From the NCBI RefSeq assembly GCF_050487225.1, contig NZ_JBKQGY010000004.1:186001-250000 (forward strand): a DNA stretch of 64,000 bases, read 5' to 3'. The stretch is from Paenalcaligenes sp050487225. GTDB taxonomy: Bacteria; Pseudomonadota; Gammaproteobacteria; Burkholderiales; Burkholderiaceae_B. Below the pieces are notes generated by a model that was not told the origin of the DNA, made no database searches, and was given only the letters and a program-made list of their open reading frames with translations. This document shows, one piece after another, positions 24,701-32,295 of the stretch; position 1 is the first letter of the stretch, and every line of letters starts with the position of its first letter. Both the position numbers and the translations under genes were made by a program.

Positions 24701-26617
24701 GTGACCAAAACCGGTACGGGCGAGCTGCATTTAACAGGGCATAACACGTGGTCTGGCGGTTTGAATATTGACGATGGCAGTGTGGTGGCCTCCGCAGATA
24801 GTTTAGGCAGCGGCGCGCTTGTGAATAATGCCAACTTGCAGCTACAGCAAAGCAACGATGCTACGTTGGCGCAAGCCATTAGCGGCACAGGCCACATCAG
24901 TAAAACAGGCGCAGGTGTGCTGACGCTAACCGGCAATAGCAGCACTTTCTCGGGTAGCACACAGGTTGCCGATGGTAGCTTGCTCATCACTAAAAACAGT
25001 AGTTTGGGTGGTGATGTGACCGTGGCTAACGGAGCAACGTTGGCAGGCACGGGTACGGTAGGTAATGCGGGTACGCTCACAACCGTGCAACGCGGCGCCA
25101 CGATTAACCCCAGCGAGCATGCTACGCGCTACGGCACGATGCGCATTGCAGGTGACTTACGCTTAGAGCAAGGGTCTACCTATTACGTACAGGCTGACCC
25201 AGACAGCGATAGCAGCAGTCTGTTGAAAGTGGCTGGTACGGCTACGCTAGGCGGCAGTGTCTTACATGCTGGTACTGAGCTGAATGCCAAAACAGATTTC
25301 CAAGTCGGCAAAACCTACACCATCCTAGAAGCCAGCAGTATCCAAGGTAATTTTGGTGAGGTGAAATCTAACTATGCGTATTTGGATGTGGCCTTGGGCT
25401 ATGGTGCCAATGCCGTAAGCTTGAAACTAGAACGTAAGTCAGAGGAAGAAGAAGGCGGTGGCACAACCGTCATTGATTTTGCTGATTTAGCACAAACAGG
25501 CAATCAGGTTGCGACCGCACAAGGTATAGAAAGCCTGCCTAGCAGCCACGCGTTGTACAAATTTGTAGAAACCTTGCCTGCTGGAGTACCACCAGCGGTG
25601 TTTGACAGCTTATCAGGCGAGGCCCACGCCAGCGTAGCCAGTGGTTTGGCGAGTGTAGGCAGCTTGGCATCCAATTTAGGTAGTCAGCATCTGTATAGCA
25701 ATTTAACGGCAGGCAGACGTGCTGGCGATCCTGTTGCGCAAAGCGATGGCGCCTTACCGGCATCAGCATGGCCATCCTCTAAAGCATTGCCAGCATGGGC
25801 TGAAGTCATCGGCCACTGGCAGCGTTTTGATGGTGACAATAACGTAGGCCAGATGAAGCAGCGCACTACCGGTGTTTTCCTCGGCATGGATGAAAAACTG
25901 GGTGGTAGCGATTGGCGAGTTGGCGCAGCCGTGGGTTATATACATGCCAAGACAGATGTAGATGACAGGTCATCAAACACTAAAGTTGATAACTACAGCG
26001 TTGCCATTTATGCCGGTAGAAGCATGGAAGTTGGCGCAAACCACATCAATATGTTGGGTGGCTTGGCCTATACCTGGCACGACATTCGCACCGAGCGTAC
26101 CGTGTCTAGTTTGGATCAAAAACTCAAAGCCGATTACAGCGCGCATACAGCACAAGCCTTTGCTGAAGTGGGTTATGCCTTGGGGCAGTACGACCAAATG
26201 GGCATAGAGCCATTTGTGGGGATGAGCGTGTCTGAGCAGCGTATACGTGGCTTCAGTGAGAAAGGCGGTTTTGCGGCGTTAGAGGGTAAGTCCAGCAATC
26301 ACACCTTAGCCAGCAGTACCTTAGGTGTACGCCTGCACAATAACTTCCAAATGGGTGAATACGATGGCAGATTGCGAGCCACGTTAGGCTGGCGTCATGC
26401 TATTGGCTCTGTCACGTCTGATAGAACCATGGCCTTTGAAGGCGGCCAAAACTTCACTGTGGCGGGTGTGCCGTTGGCACGAGATACCGCACTCATTGAG
26501 CTGGGTGCCGAAGTATCACTAAGCCGTTATTCTTCGGTGGGCATTGGCTACAAAGGGGAACTGGGCAATGGTCAACGAGATCATTCTGCACAAGTGCAGG
26601 TGCGTGTGGCCTTCTAA
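21788..26617 (+). CDS. Autotransporter adhesin with ESPR signal and PATR passenger repeats
   Basis: 1609 residues from ATG 21788 (GGGAAG upstream). The start MNHIYKSLWSMALGTWVAVPE is an extended signal peptide region (ESPR); the hydrophobic core and cleavage (PVYAQ) follow at about residues 50-72. The passenger is beta-helical, with repeated NTYSGGT / GAGTLxLTG elements of the PATR type, two of them nearly tandem at about residues 905-1070. After a Glu/Gly linker (EEEEGGGTTVIDF) the C-terminal about 290 residues form the type V beta-barrel, ending in VRVAF with a terminal Phe. Type Va secretion; likely adhesin or aggregation factor, not assigned to a named family. Monocistronic with its own terminator. 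Confidence 0.92.
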   Translation: MNHIYKSLWSMALGTWVAVPETARNHQGGTASSSASLVTTRPVWRKQTLILAIAMAWGSLAVAPVYAQWCETTGSQVSCSGSAKGYESSIDNLTVNIEFGAIVSPRDAARYVMLLPGSNISFTNSGQVEASKDAVGRARSAVLIGNSNSSTHNIRNRGFLVGTFGDDLTNIDGVALAVHNGANGSTVITNHGDIQAKAINGSTKAAADAPVIIVHSPGNTSEGAGSQVRFVNESLATITGRIAFQGTSNSDGNSFTNAGRLNGSLHMGTGGSANHFYAVTGSILTSDWGVATETTKDGLVFAATGTVNAGSANNGNTLTLKNATDGDGIGSGGSGGIAGDQFLNFSHLVVNGGTWNLSGNLFPSSTLNPTVVLNDGVLSTTSTALGNAVVIANGGTLHAAGGADMISNAITLKGSLIVDSSNALTLAARIDGTGSLLKQGAGTLRLDGSNTYSGGTELHAGKLLLSNNAAVGSGELRVTADATLDNSSPISMTNSVAVRAQLTVAGSQNMMLAGVISGRGSLVKNGSAILTLAGQNTYTGNTTVNAGLLQLQGNSSLASAQVTVNKNATLAGQGVLAGNVQVATGAMLAPSDEMGVNGLTIKGNLIMAQGSLLGVEQGASTSVDGDLALNGVQLAVQQANGLGLGVYRLFDYKGTLNTANRGITGIPAGMALQYLHDKKQINLLSTQGHILSFWNASGVASTNSFGGTGVWSVGATTWSDAQGTLIGAMLPQPGFAIFTGDAGTVSVSNQDGAVQAIGMQFANDGYVMDGDTLTLVAGSTNSGPVEIRVGDGSAVSHRWQATIKNVLAGSDGLNKTGAGTLLLTAVNRYSGGTTVSAGTLSVEQDANLGQSGEAVTLNGGRLQITGTSFTSNGNRVWGVGAQGGTVDIADSANLFTLDSDLSGSGVFTKAGDGTLVLTGANSYSGGTVIDGGTLVASVANLGSGTIKTNAELQLDQGSNATLSQAIEGSGSVTKTGTGELHLTGHNTWSGGLNIDDGSVVASADSLGSGALVNNANLQLQQSNDATLAQAISGTGHISKTGAGVLTLTGNSSTFSGSTQVADGSLLITKNSSLGGDVTVANGATLAGTGTVGNAGTLTTVQRGATINPSEHATRYGTMRIAGDLRLEQGSTYYVQADPDSDSSSLLKVAGTATLGGSVLHAGTELNAKTDFQVGKTYTILEASSIQGNFGEVKSNYAYLDVALGYGANAVSLKLERKSEEEEGGGTTVIDFADLAQTGNQVATAQGIESLPSSHALYKFVETLPAGVPPAVFDSLSGEAHASVASGLASVGSLASNLGSQHLYSNLTAGRRAGDPVAQSDGALPASAWPSSKALPAWAEVIGHWQRFDGDNNVGQMKQRTTGVFLGMDEKLGGSDWRVGAAVGYIHAKTDVDDRSSNTKVDNYSVAIYAGRSMEVGANHINMLGGLAYTWHDIRTERTVSSLDQKLKADYSAHTAQAFAEVGYALGQYDQMGIEPFVGMSVSEQRIRGFSEKGGFAALEGKSSNHTLASSTLGVRLHNNFQMGEYDGRLRATLGWRHAIGSVTSDRTMAFEGGQNFTVAGVPLARDTALIELGAEVSLSRYSSVGIGYKGELGNGQRDHSAQVQVRVAF

Positions 26618-26674
26618 GGGGTTAGGCGTGTAAGGAAGCGCTAACTCTGTACTGATGTTAGGGAGCAGTTCTTT

Positions 26675-26707
26675 AGGTCATTGAGGGTTCCTCAATGACC
26701 TTTTTTT
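26675..26707. terminator. Terminator between autotransporter and EamA gene
   Basis: AGGTCATTGAG (26675-26685) and CTCAATGACCT (26691-26701) form an 11-bp perfect stem with a 5-base loop and a following T-run. Confidence 0.93.
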
Positions 26708-26719
26708 AATGATGCACTG

Positions 26720-27589
26720 CTAGCGCTTGCTAGAGGTCCACTGCACCGCAAACACACTAACTAACACAATCAGTAAACCCACCAGTGCTGAACCGCTCAT
26801 GGCTTGTGACAATAATGCCCAGCCTAAGATCACGGCTGTTAAGGGGCTAAGTAAGCCTAGGGACGCCACAGCAACCGTAGGCAGTCGCACAATCCCTCTA
26901 AACCACAATACATAGGCTAACAAGGCACCCGCCAAACACAAGTAGGCATAAGCCAGAAATTGCGTGGCGGTTAAGTGGGGCAACGGGGCATCCACCAAAT
27001 AGGCTACAGGGGCCAACATGGCTCCGCCTAACAGTAGCTGCCAACCCGTAAGCGCTAGTACAGGTAGCTGCACTTGCCAGCGTCGGGTCAGCCAAATACC
27101 CGCGGCCATGCTGGCTGCACCTAACAGGGCAGCCGCGACGCCTATGGGTTCAAACTGGGTTTGTGGTGACCACAATAAAATCGCCATGCCTATTACCCCC
27201 GCTACTGCTGACCATAAGGTGGTTTGTGCGGGGGACTTCCCCTCTACAGCCCAGACTAGCACCATCACTAATAACGGTTGTATAGCGCCTAGCACAGCCG
27301 CTAAGCCGCCGGGTAGGCGGTACGCGGCGACGAATAGCAAGGCCTGAAACACGCCAATATTTAATGCGCTCAAGATGAGTAAACGTAGCCAGTCTTGGCG
27401 TAAAGGCAGTTTGCGCGTGAGTAATACCAGCAGTATGCCTGCGGGCAGTGCGCGTATGAGCGCCGCCGTAAATGGCCTATCGGGTGGCAGAATCTCAGAG
27501 GTCACAATATAGGTAGACCCCCAAATGGCAGGGGCCAGTGCTGTGAGCAAACTATCGCGCCACGGAAAAGTAGAGACAGGAGCAGTCAT
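26720..27589 (-). CDS. EamA/DMT-family transporter
   Basis: A 289-residue protein with ten predicted membrane spans in two EamA repeats (first starting APAIWGSTYIVTSEILPPDRPFTAALIRALPAG; second around LLGAASMAAGIWLTRR). This YedA/RhaT-like group exports amino acids or small metabolites. It diverges from a MarR regulator; two palindromes in the 80-bp shared promoter suggest MarR repression and export of an inducing compound. Confidence 0.9.
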   Translation of the reverse strand: MTAPVSTFPWRDSLLTALAPAIWGSTYIVTSEILPPDRPFTAALIRALPAGILLVLLTRKLPLRQDWLRLLILSALNIGVFQALLFVAAYRLPGGLAAVLGAIQPLLVMVLVWAVEGKSPAQTTLWSAVAGVIGMAILLWSPQTQFEPIGVAAALLGAASMAAGIWLTRRWQVQLPVLALTGWQLLLGGAMLAPVAYLVDAPLPHLTATQFLAYAYLCLAGALLAYVLWFRGIVRLPTVAVASLGLLSPLTAVILGWALLSQAMSGSALVGLLIVLVSVFAVQWTSSKR

Positions 27590-27598
27590 TTTGGATTA

Positions 27599-27614
27599 AT
27601 CTTGAATTTAAGAT
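27599..27614. promoter_or_regulatory. MarR-type operator, imperfect copy
   Basis: ATCTTGAATTTAAGAT, one mismatch from a palindrome, sits just upstream of the EamA start. It shares ATCTTGA with the stronger operator at 27634. Confidence 0.65.
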
Positions 27615-27633
27615 AAATTCATTCTGAGAGCTT

Positions 27634-27655
27634 TTTATCTTGATGTCAAGATAAA
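27634..27655. promoter_or_regulatory. MarR-type operator, perfect palindrome
   Basis: TTTATCTTGA-TG-TCAAGATAAA has perfect 10-bp arms and a 2-bp centre. It lies in front of the MarR gene and in the promoter shared with the EamA transporter, fitting autoregulation and control of the transporter. Confidence 0.82.
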
Positions 27656-27669
27656 TGCAAAGGCATGTG

Positions 27670-28176
27670 ATGACCAAGAAGAACGATGCGGTAGAGATGA
27701 TTCTGGATCAATGGCGACGTGAGCGCCCTGATTTAGATGTAGAAATCATGGGCCCCATAGGGCGTATTAACCGTTGTGCCATGTTGTTAGAACAACGATT
27801 AGACGAGTGTTTTGCCGAATACGGTTTGTGCTTGTGGGAGTTCGATGTGTTGGCGGCGCTACGGCGCAGTGGCGCACCGTATTGCTTAAGCCCTACGGCC
27901 TTGTTCTACACCTTAATGGTGACATCTGGCACCATGACGCACAGGCTAAAACGCCTGGAAAGCAAGGGTTGGATTGTACGACTGCCTAATGAGCAAGACG
28001 CGCGCAGTATGCTGGTGCAGCTCACCGATGAAGGCTTGGCCTTGATTAACAAGGTAGTGGCTATACACGTGGATAACGAGCGTAAGATGCTGGCTCCCAT
28101 GGCGGTAGAACAGCTAGCGGTGTTGGACCAAAGTTTGTCAGCGTTGCTGCAAATTTTAGATCCCGCTAAGGCCTAG
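27670..28176 (+). CDS. MarR-family transcriptional regulator
   Basis: A 168-residue winged-helix protein: LWEFDVLAALRRSG, LSPTALFYTLMVTSGTMTHRLKRLESKGWIVR (recognition helix) and the wing LPNEQDARSMLVQLTDEG with the conserved Asp-Arg-pattern. ATG 27670 follows AAAGG by seven bases; an in-frame ATG at 27655 would overlap the operator. It is divergent from the EamA transporter. Confidence 0.9.
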   Translation: MTKKNDAVEMILDQWRRERPDLDVEIMGPIGRINRCAMLLEQRLDECFAEYGLCLWEFDVLAALRRSGAPYCLSPTALFYTLMVTSGTMTHRLKRLESKGWIVRLPNEQDARSMLVQLTDEGLALINKVVAIHVDNERKMLAPMAVEQLAVLDQSLSALLQILDPAKA

Positions 28177-28196
28177 ACGCAGGTTCTTCGCACCCA

Positions 28197-28233
28197 ATAA
28201 AAATGCCTAGAGGAAGTGATTCCATCTAGGCAT
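28197..28233 (-). terminator. Terminator downstream of trmJ (minus strand)
   Basis: ATGCCTAGA (28203-28211) and TCTAGGCAT (28225-28233) pair over 9 bp. Read on the minus strand the stem is followed by TTTTTATT, so it should end the leftward trmJ transcript and may also stop the convergent marR message. Confidence 0.75.
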
Positions 28234-28247
28234 CGTCGTGCGTGTTG

Positions 28248-28289
28248 TGAGGGCAAAACGACGTACTCTACGTCGTGGCGTTTGCCTCA
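28248..28289. repeat. Long imperfect inverted repeat 3' of trmJ
   Basis: TGAGGGCAAAACGACGTA (28248-28265) pairs with TACGTCG-TGGCG-TTTGCCTCA (28269-28289), a near-complete hairpin with a 3-base loop, eleven bases beyond the trmJ stop. It would form a strong 3' structure in the trmJ message ahead of the terminator. Confidence 0.65.
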
Positions 28290-28299
28290 ATCGTGGCGA

Positions 28300-29097
28300 T
28301 TATTTGGCGAGCTTTGCTGTTTTAAGCATGGCGGTGCACATACCGCGCAGCATCGCCACTTCGTCCACGCTTAGACGATTACGACTAAAAATTTGTCGCA
28401 TACGAGTAGGCAGTTTTTTGGGGTTTTCGGGGTCTAAAAAATCCACGCCTATTAAGGCTTCCTCAAAGTGCGTCATAAAGGCATCCAACTGCCCCATGGT
28501 GGCCAATGCCTTGCCTGGATCCACCTTTCCGGGGGCGATAGGCATAGTTTCTAGCTCATACTGTTGCAATAATGCATAACGCAATTCCCACGCGGCTAAT
28601 TGCAGTGCTTGGGCAACATTCAGCGAACTGTACTCAGGATTCGCCGGGATATGGCACAGGTGCTGACAGCTTTCCAGCTCTTGATTACTGAGCCCTGTAC
28701 GCTCTGTGCCCAATACAACCGCAATTTTCCCTGCGCCTTCAGACAGGTGTGTCGCACCCAATGTTGCGCTTTGGCGTATGTCTAATGGCGGAGGCCCTAG
28801 ATAACGCGGTCTGGCTGTTAGCGCAAAAGAAAGTGAAACAGGCGCCAATGCTTGCTCTAAACTTGGTACGATAGAGGCTTGGCTTAAAACATCGGTTGCA
28901 CCACTGGCCAGAGCGATCGCTTCGGCGTGCTCGGTAATGTGCTCATGTTTTGGTGCCACCAAACACAGTTCTTTAAAGCCCATAGTTTTGATTGCGCGTG
29001 CTGCAGCCCCCACGTTACCGGGATGGCTGGGCCGTACCATAATGAAGCGAACCTGCTCGAAGGCAGGGTGATTGGTGTGTGCCGATGTTTGTGTCAT
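28300..29097 (-). CDS. trmJ: tRNA (cytidine/uridine-2'-O-)-methyltransferase TrmJ
   Basis: A 265-residue SPOUT methyltransferase. Motif 1 is VRPSHPGNVGAAARAIKTMGF, motif 2 IAVVLGTERTGLSNQEL, motif 3 IPANPEYSSLNVAQALQLAAWEL, all characteristic of TrmJ, which methylates the 2'-OH of nucleotide 32 in tRNA. The C-terminal helical extension is present. ATG 29097 is the start, directly before MTQTSAHTNHP; an upstream extension would run into the suhB promoter. It diverges from suhB, a common arrangement in betaproteobacteria. Confidence 0.93.
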   Translation of the reverse strand: MTQTSAHTNHPAFEQVRFIMVRPSHPGNVGAAARAIKTMGFKELCLVAPKHEHITEHAEAIALASGATDVLSQASIVPSLEQALAPVSLSFALTARPRYLGPPPLDIRQSATLGATHLSEGAGKIAVVLGTERTGLSNQELESCQHLCHIPANPEYSSLNVAQALQLAAWELRYALLQQYELETMPIAPGKVDPGKALATMGQLDAFMTHFEEALIGVDFLDPENPKKLPTRMRQIFSRNRLSVDEVAMLRGMCTAMLKTAKLAK

Positions 29098-29184
29098 AAA
29101 TACATTGATACAGAAAGCTTTTGTAGCCCTATTATTGCATTCGGGCAGCACAAGAGCAGGAAAATTTTACCGAACGGATTATCT

Positions 29185-29967
29185 ATGCATCCCATGCTGA
29201 ATACCGCCATCAAGGCGGCACGCCGAGCAGGCACCATCATTAACCGTGCTAGCGTGGATCTAGAAAAAATCAAAGTTGGCCGCAAAGGCCCCGGCGATTA
29301 CGTAACCGAAATTGATGCGGCAGCTGAAGAAGCAATCATTGACATACTGCGTACAGCGTACCCTGACCATGGGTTTATTGGCGAAGAAACAGGCGAACTC
29401 ATGCCCGAAGGCAATGACAACCCTGAAAACGTGTGGGTGATCGACCCGTTGGATGGCACCACCAACTTTATTCACGGCTTCCCTCACTACGCCATTTCCA
29501 TTGCGATGCTGAACAAAGGCGTGCCTACACATGCCGTAATTTTTGATCCAGCTAAAAACGAAATTTTTCACGCCACTCGTGGCGGCGGCGCGTTCTTGGA
29601 CGACCGTCGTATGCGTGTTTCTAGCTTGCGCAAATACCATGACGCACTGTTGGGCGCACACGTGGCGGATTCCGGCGGCGTGGTGAAAAGCACCTCCCCA
29701 TTTTCCGCTATGTTGAGCGATTGCGCTGCTGTACGCCGCGTAGGCGCGACTGTGCTGGATTTGGCTTATGTGGCATGTGGTCGTTTGGACGGCTTTGTAG
29801 CAACTAATCTAAAACAGTGGGATATGGCTGCGGGTGCGTTGTTGGTACTGGAAGCAGGTGGTTTGGTGGGCGACTTCGCTGGCGAACAAACCTGGTACGA
29901 GTCTGGCAACATCATTGCGGCTACACCAAAAATCTTCACACAAATGATGGTGCACTTGGCTGAATAA
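29185..29967 (+). CDS. suhB: Inositol monophosphatase family protein SuhB
   Basis: A 260-residue IMPase. Metal-binding motifs are visible: GEE in FIGEETGEL, WVIDPLDGTTNFIHGFPHYAIS, and WDMAAGALLVLEAGG. SuhB also acts in rRNA antitermination complexes in E. coli. ATG 29185 begins the conserved MHPMLNTAIKAARRAG. Divergent from trmJ; own terminator. Confidence 0.94.
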   Translation: MHPMLNTAIKAARRAGTIINRASVDLEKIKVGRKGPGDYVTEIDAAAEEAIIDILRTAYPDHGFIGEETGELMPEGNDNPENVWVIDPLDGTTNFIHGFPHYAISIAMLNKGVPTHAVIFDPAKNEIFHATRGGGAFLDDRRMRVSSLRKYHDALLGAHVADSGGVVKSTSPFSAMLSDCAAVRRVGATVLDLAYVACGRLDGFVATNLKQWDMAAGALLVLEAGGLVGDFAGEQTWYESGNIIAATPKIFTQMMVHLAE

Positions 29968-29988
29968 GCGCACCGTGAAGTAATAAAA

Positions 29989-30025
29989 AACACCCCAATG
30001 TTCTTGTAATGTTGGGGTGTTTTTA
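29989..30025 (+). terminator. Rho-independent terminator of suhB
   Basis: AACACCCCAA (29989-29998) and TTGGGGTGTT (30012-30021) form a 10-bp stem with a T-run following. Confidence 0.9.
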
Positions 30026-30273
30026 TTAGCGATGCGGGCACAAAGTGGGGCCGTTATGTTCAAGGTTAGTAGAACGGGCGACTGCGCGGTAATCGCTACA
30101 GATGGCTATAGGTAAGCAGGCGTAAACAGCCCATTGTGATTTGATCTTGGGTCGTGTTCAAATACCCCTGTTTTATTCGTGATGCAGCAAGGCAAGAAAA
30201 CGCCACTTTCCTGCGTCAGGGCTACGGTTATACACAGCCCATTTTCATTGATTTTTGCTATTTCCGGGTTTTC

Positions 30274-31140
30274 ATGACTGACTACACGCTGTACTTAATC
30301 AAAGCTGCGATTTTGGGCCTGATTGAAGGGTTCACAGAATTTATTCCGGTTTCCAGTACAGCACACTTGTTGCTGTTAGGTGAGTGGATATCCTTCCCCT
30401 CAGACAGTAATAAAGTGTTTGAGGTGGTGATTCAGTTTGGTTCCATCATGGCGGTGATCTGGCTATTCAGAGCGCGTATTTGGCAATTGATCAAAGGCAC
30501 ATTTAGCGGTGATCGCACCGAAATGATGTTCACCCGAAACCTGATCATTGCCTTCTTGCCTGCAGCGATCATCGGTGCGTTGACCATCAAATACATCAAA
30601 GCGCTATTTCATAACCCCTTGGTATTTGTGTTCACACTGGTCATTGGTGGTTTGATTATGCTGTGGGTAGAGCGTAAGCCAGCCTACGCAAAACAGCACC
30701 CTAACTACAAAGTAGAAGACGGTGTAACCGCCACATCCGAAAAAGCTACCGCCTATTCGCTAGAAGAAATCACCTGGAAACAAGCGTTGGTAGTAGGCTT
30801 CGCGCAGTGTATTGCGATGGTGCCAGGCACATCACGTTCCGGCGCTACTATCGTGGGTGGGATGCTGGCAGGTGTACACCGTAAAACAGCGACTGAGTTC
30901 TCGTTCTTCTTGGCCATGCCTACTATGATGGCAGCCACCGTGTACGACTTGTACCGTAACGGTGCTAGCTTGAACGTAGAGCAAGGCTGGGGCATTGCCG
31001 TAGGTTTTGTATTGGCTTTCTTTAGTGCGCTGTTCTTAGTGAAAGCTGTACTGCGCTTCGTATCACGTCACACCTACCGTCCATTTGCATGGTATCGCAT
31101 CGCCTTAGGTGCGGTTGTATTGCTGTGGTTGTATGCGTAA
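30274..31140 (+). CDS. uppP: Undecaprenyl-diphosphatase UppP (BacA)
   Basis: A 288-residue membrane phosphatase that recycles undecaprenyl pyrophosphate for cell wall synthesis. Signature motifs: LGLIEGFTEFIPVSSTAHLLL near the N-terminus and MVPGTSRSGATIVGGMLAG in the second half. ATG 30274 starts the typical MTDYTLYLIKAAILG; the longer upstream frame has no matching features. Eight membrane segments expected. Own terminator. Confidence 0.94.
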   Translation: MTDYTLYLIKAAILGLIEGFTEFIPVSSTAHLLLLGEWISFPSDSNKVFEVVIQFGSIMAVIWLFRARIWQLIKGTFSGDRTEMMFTRNLIIAFLPAAIIGALTIKYIKALFHNPLVFVFTLVIGGLIMLWVERKPAYAKQHPNYKVEDGVTATSEKATAYSLEEITWKQALVVGFAQCIAMVPGTSRSGATIVGGMLAGVHRKTATEFSFFLAMPTMMAATVYDLYRNGASLNVEQGWGIAVGFVLAFFSALFLVKAVLRFVSRHTYRPFAWYRIALGAVVLLWLYA

Positions 31141-31162
31141 TTGCTAAGCACTGAAACGATAA

Positions 31163-31194
31163 AAAGCCCGATTCTAATGAGTCGGGCTTTTTTT
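31163..31194. terminator. Rho-independent terminator of uppP
   Basis: AAAGCCCGA (31163-31171) and TCGGGCTTT (31182-31190) form a 9-bp stem with a 10-base loop and a T-run; A residues on the other side could also serve the leftward operon. Confidence 0.88.
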
Positions 31195-31221
31195 GTGGCA
31201 AGGGGCAGTCGTCGCGTAAAT

Positions 31222-32295
31222 TTATTTAGTGCTATTTGGTATACGACTAGTGATCCAACCCAAGAAGCTGACCAGAAATAACACACGGATCAGGTGGTGA
31301 GTGGTCACGATGGCGGGGTCTATGTTTAACGCCAACGCCATGACGCCTATTTCGGGTGCGCCACCTGGTAGCAATACCAGGAATACAGCACCAAAAGGTG
31401 CGCCAGTGAGGGTGTGTAAGGCAAGGGCGCAGACTACAGCGAGCAAAGCTAAACCTATACCCACAAGTATGGATAACCAGCCGTCTTTGATCAGGACTTT
31501 CCAGCTGTAGCCCACAAAGCGTACGCCTACACTGGTGCCAATCACTAATTGGGATAGTGCTGCGGCAGCAGGGTGAGCAATGGCTTGGGTGTATCCTGAT
31601 GCATGCAAAATCGCGGAAAACAACAGCGGGAACAGCAACATGCCGGTAGCAAAGCGTAGTTGTCGTGCGAGTAACCATCCTGCTACGGCACAACCCACTA
31701 ATACCAATTGCGATACCCATGAAAACGTAGCTTGATCGGCATATTGCCCAATGGGGAGCGCGCTGGCGGGTAGCTCGTAATGGCCTACGTAGTGCAGCAC
31801 GATGGGGGTTAGCGCAAGCAAGGCGACCAAGCGTGCAGAGTGGCTTAAGGCAATGCGTCTGCTATCGGCTTTATAGCTGTCGGCGATGGCGCTAACAATG
31901 GATAAACCACCGGGAATGGCTGCAAAAGTGGCGTTGATTCTATCCATACCAGACCAGCGTGCCAGTACTTTGAAGCTGATCAGGAAGTACACCACCGTCA
32001 GAATCAGCATCACACTTAGGGTGGGAACCCATTGGCTTAGCGTATGTAATGTTTCAGGGGAAAAGCTGCTGCCGAGGATAGTGCCCAACATGGCCATGGC
32101 ATAACCGCGCCACGCAGAAGGAATGGCCAGTTTTACGCCACAAAGAGCAGCAAGGGAACACGCTACTAAACTGCCTAGCACCCACGGCAGAGACAGGCCC
32201 ATTTGTATGAAGCTTAGGCCGCCTAGTAAACCTACGCCAAGGGCGATTAAGCCCTTGGAGCGGGATTGCATATAGCTAGAAACACGATTCATCAT
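31222..32295 (-). CDS. AbrB-type membrane protein (AbrB duplication family)
   Basis: A 357-residue protein with about ten membrane spans in two similar halves (LSLPWVLGSLVACSLAALCGVKL and again TFSWVSQLVLVGCAVAGWLLARQL). It matches the family once mislabelled ammonia monooxygenase or AbrB regulator. It is certainly a membrane protein and often accompanies tripartite tricarboxylate transporters. Its ATG overlaps the tctA stop (TAATG), so it belongs to the tct operon and may be an additional exporter or importer. Confidence 0.85.
   Translation of the reverse strand: MMNRVSSYMQSRSKGLIALGVGLLGGLSFIQMGLSLPWVLGSLVACSLAALCGVKLAIPSAWRGYAMAMLGTILGSSFSPETLHTLSQWVPTLSVMLILTVVYFLISFKVLARWSGMDRINATFAAIPGGLSIVSAIADSYKADSRRIALSHSARLVALLALTPIVLHYVGHYELPASALPIGQYADQATFSWVSQLVLVGCAVAGWLLARQLRFATGMLLFPLLFSAILHASGYTQAIAHPAAAALSQLVIGTSVGVRFVGYSWKVLIKDGWLSILVGIGLALLAVVCALALHTLTGAPFGAVFLVLLPGGAPEIGVMALALNIDPAIVTTHHLIRVLFLVSFLGWITSRIPNSTK

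Noticed and set aside
31222..32295. AbrB family reading as a transcriptional regulator or ammonia monooxygenase
   Set aside because: The protein is almost wholly membrane-spanning with no DNA-binding domain; the names are historical mislabels.
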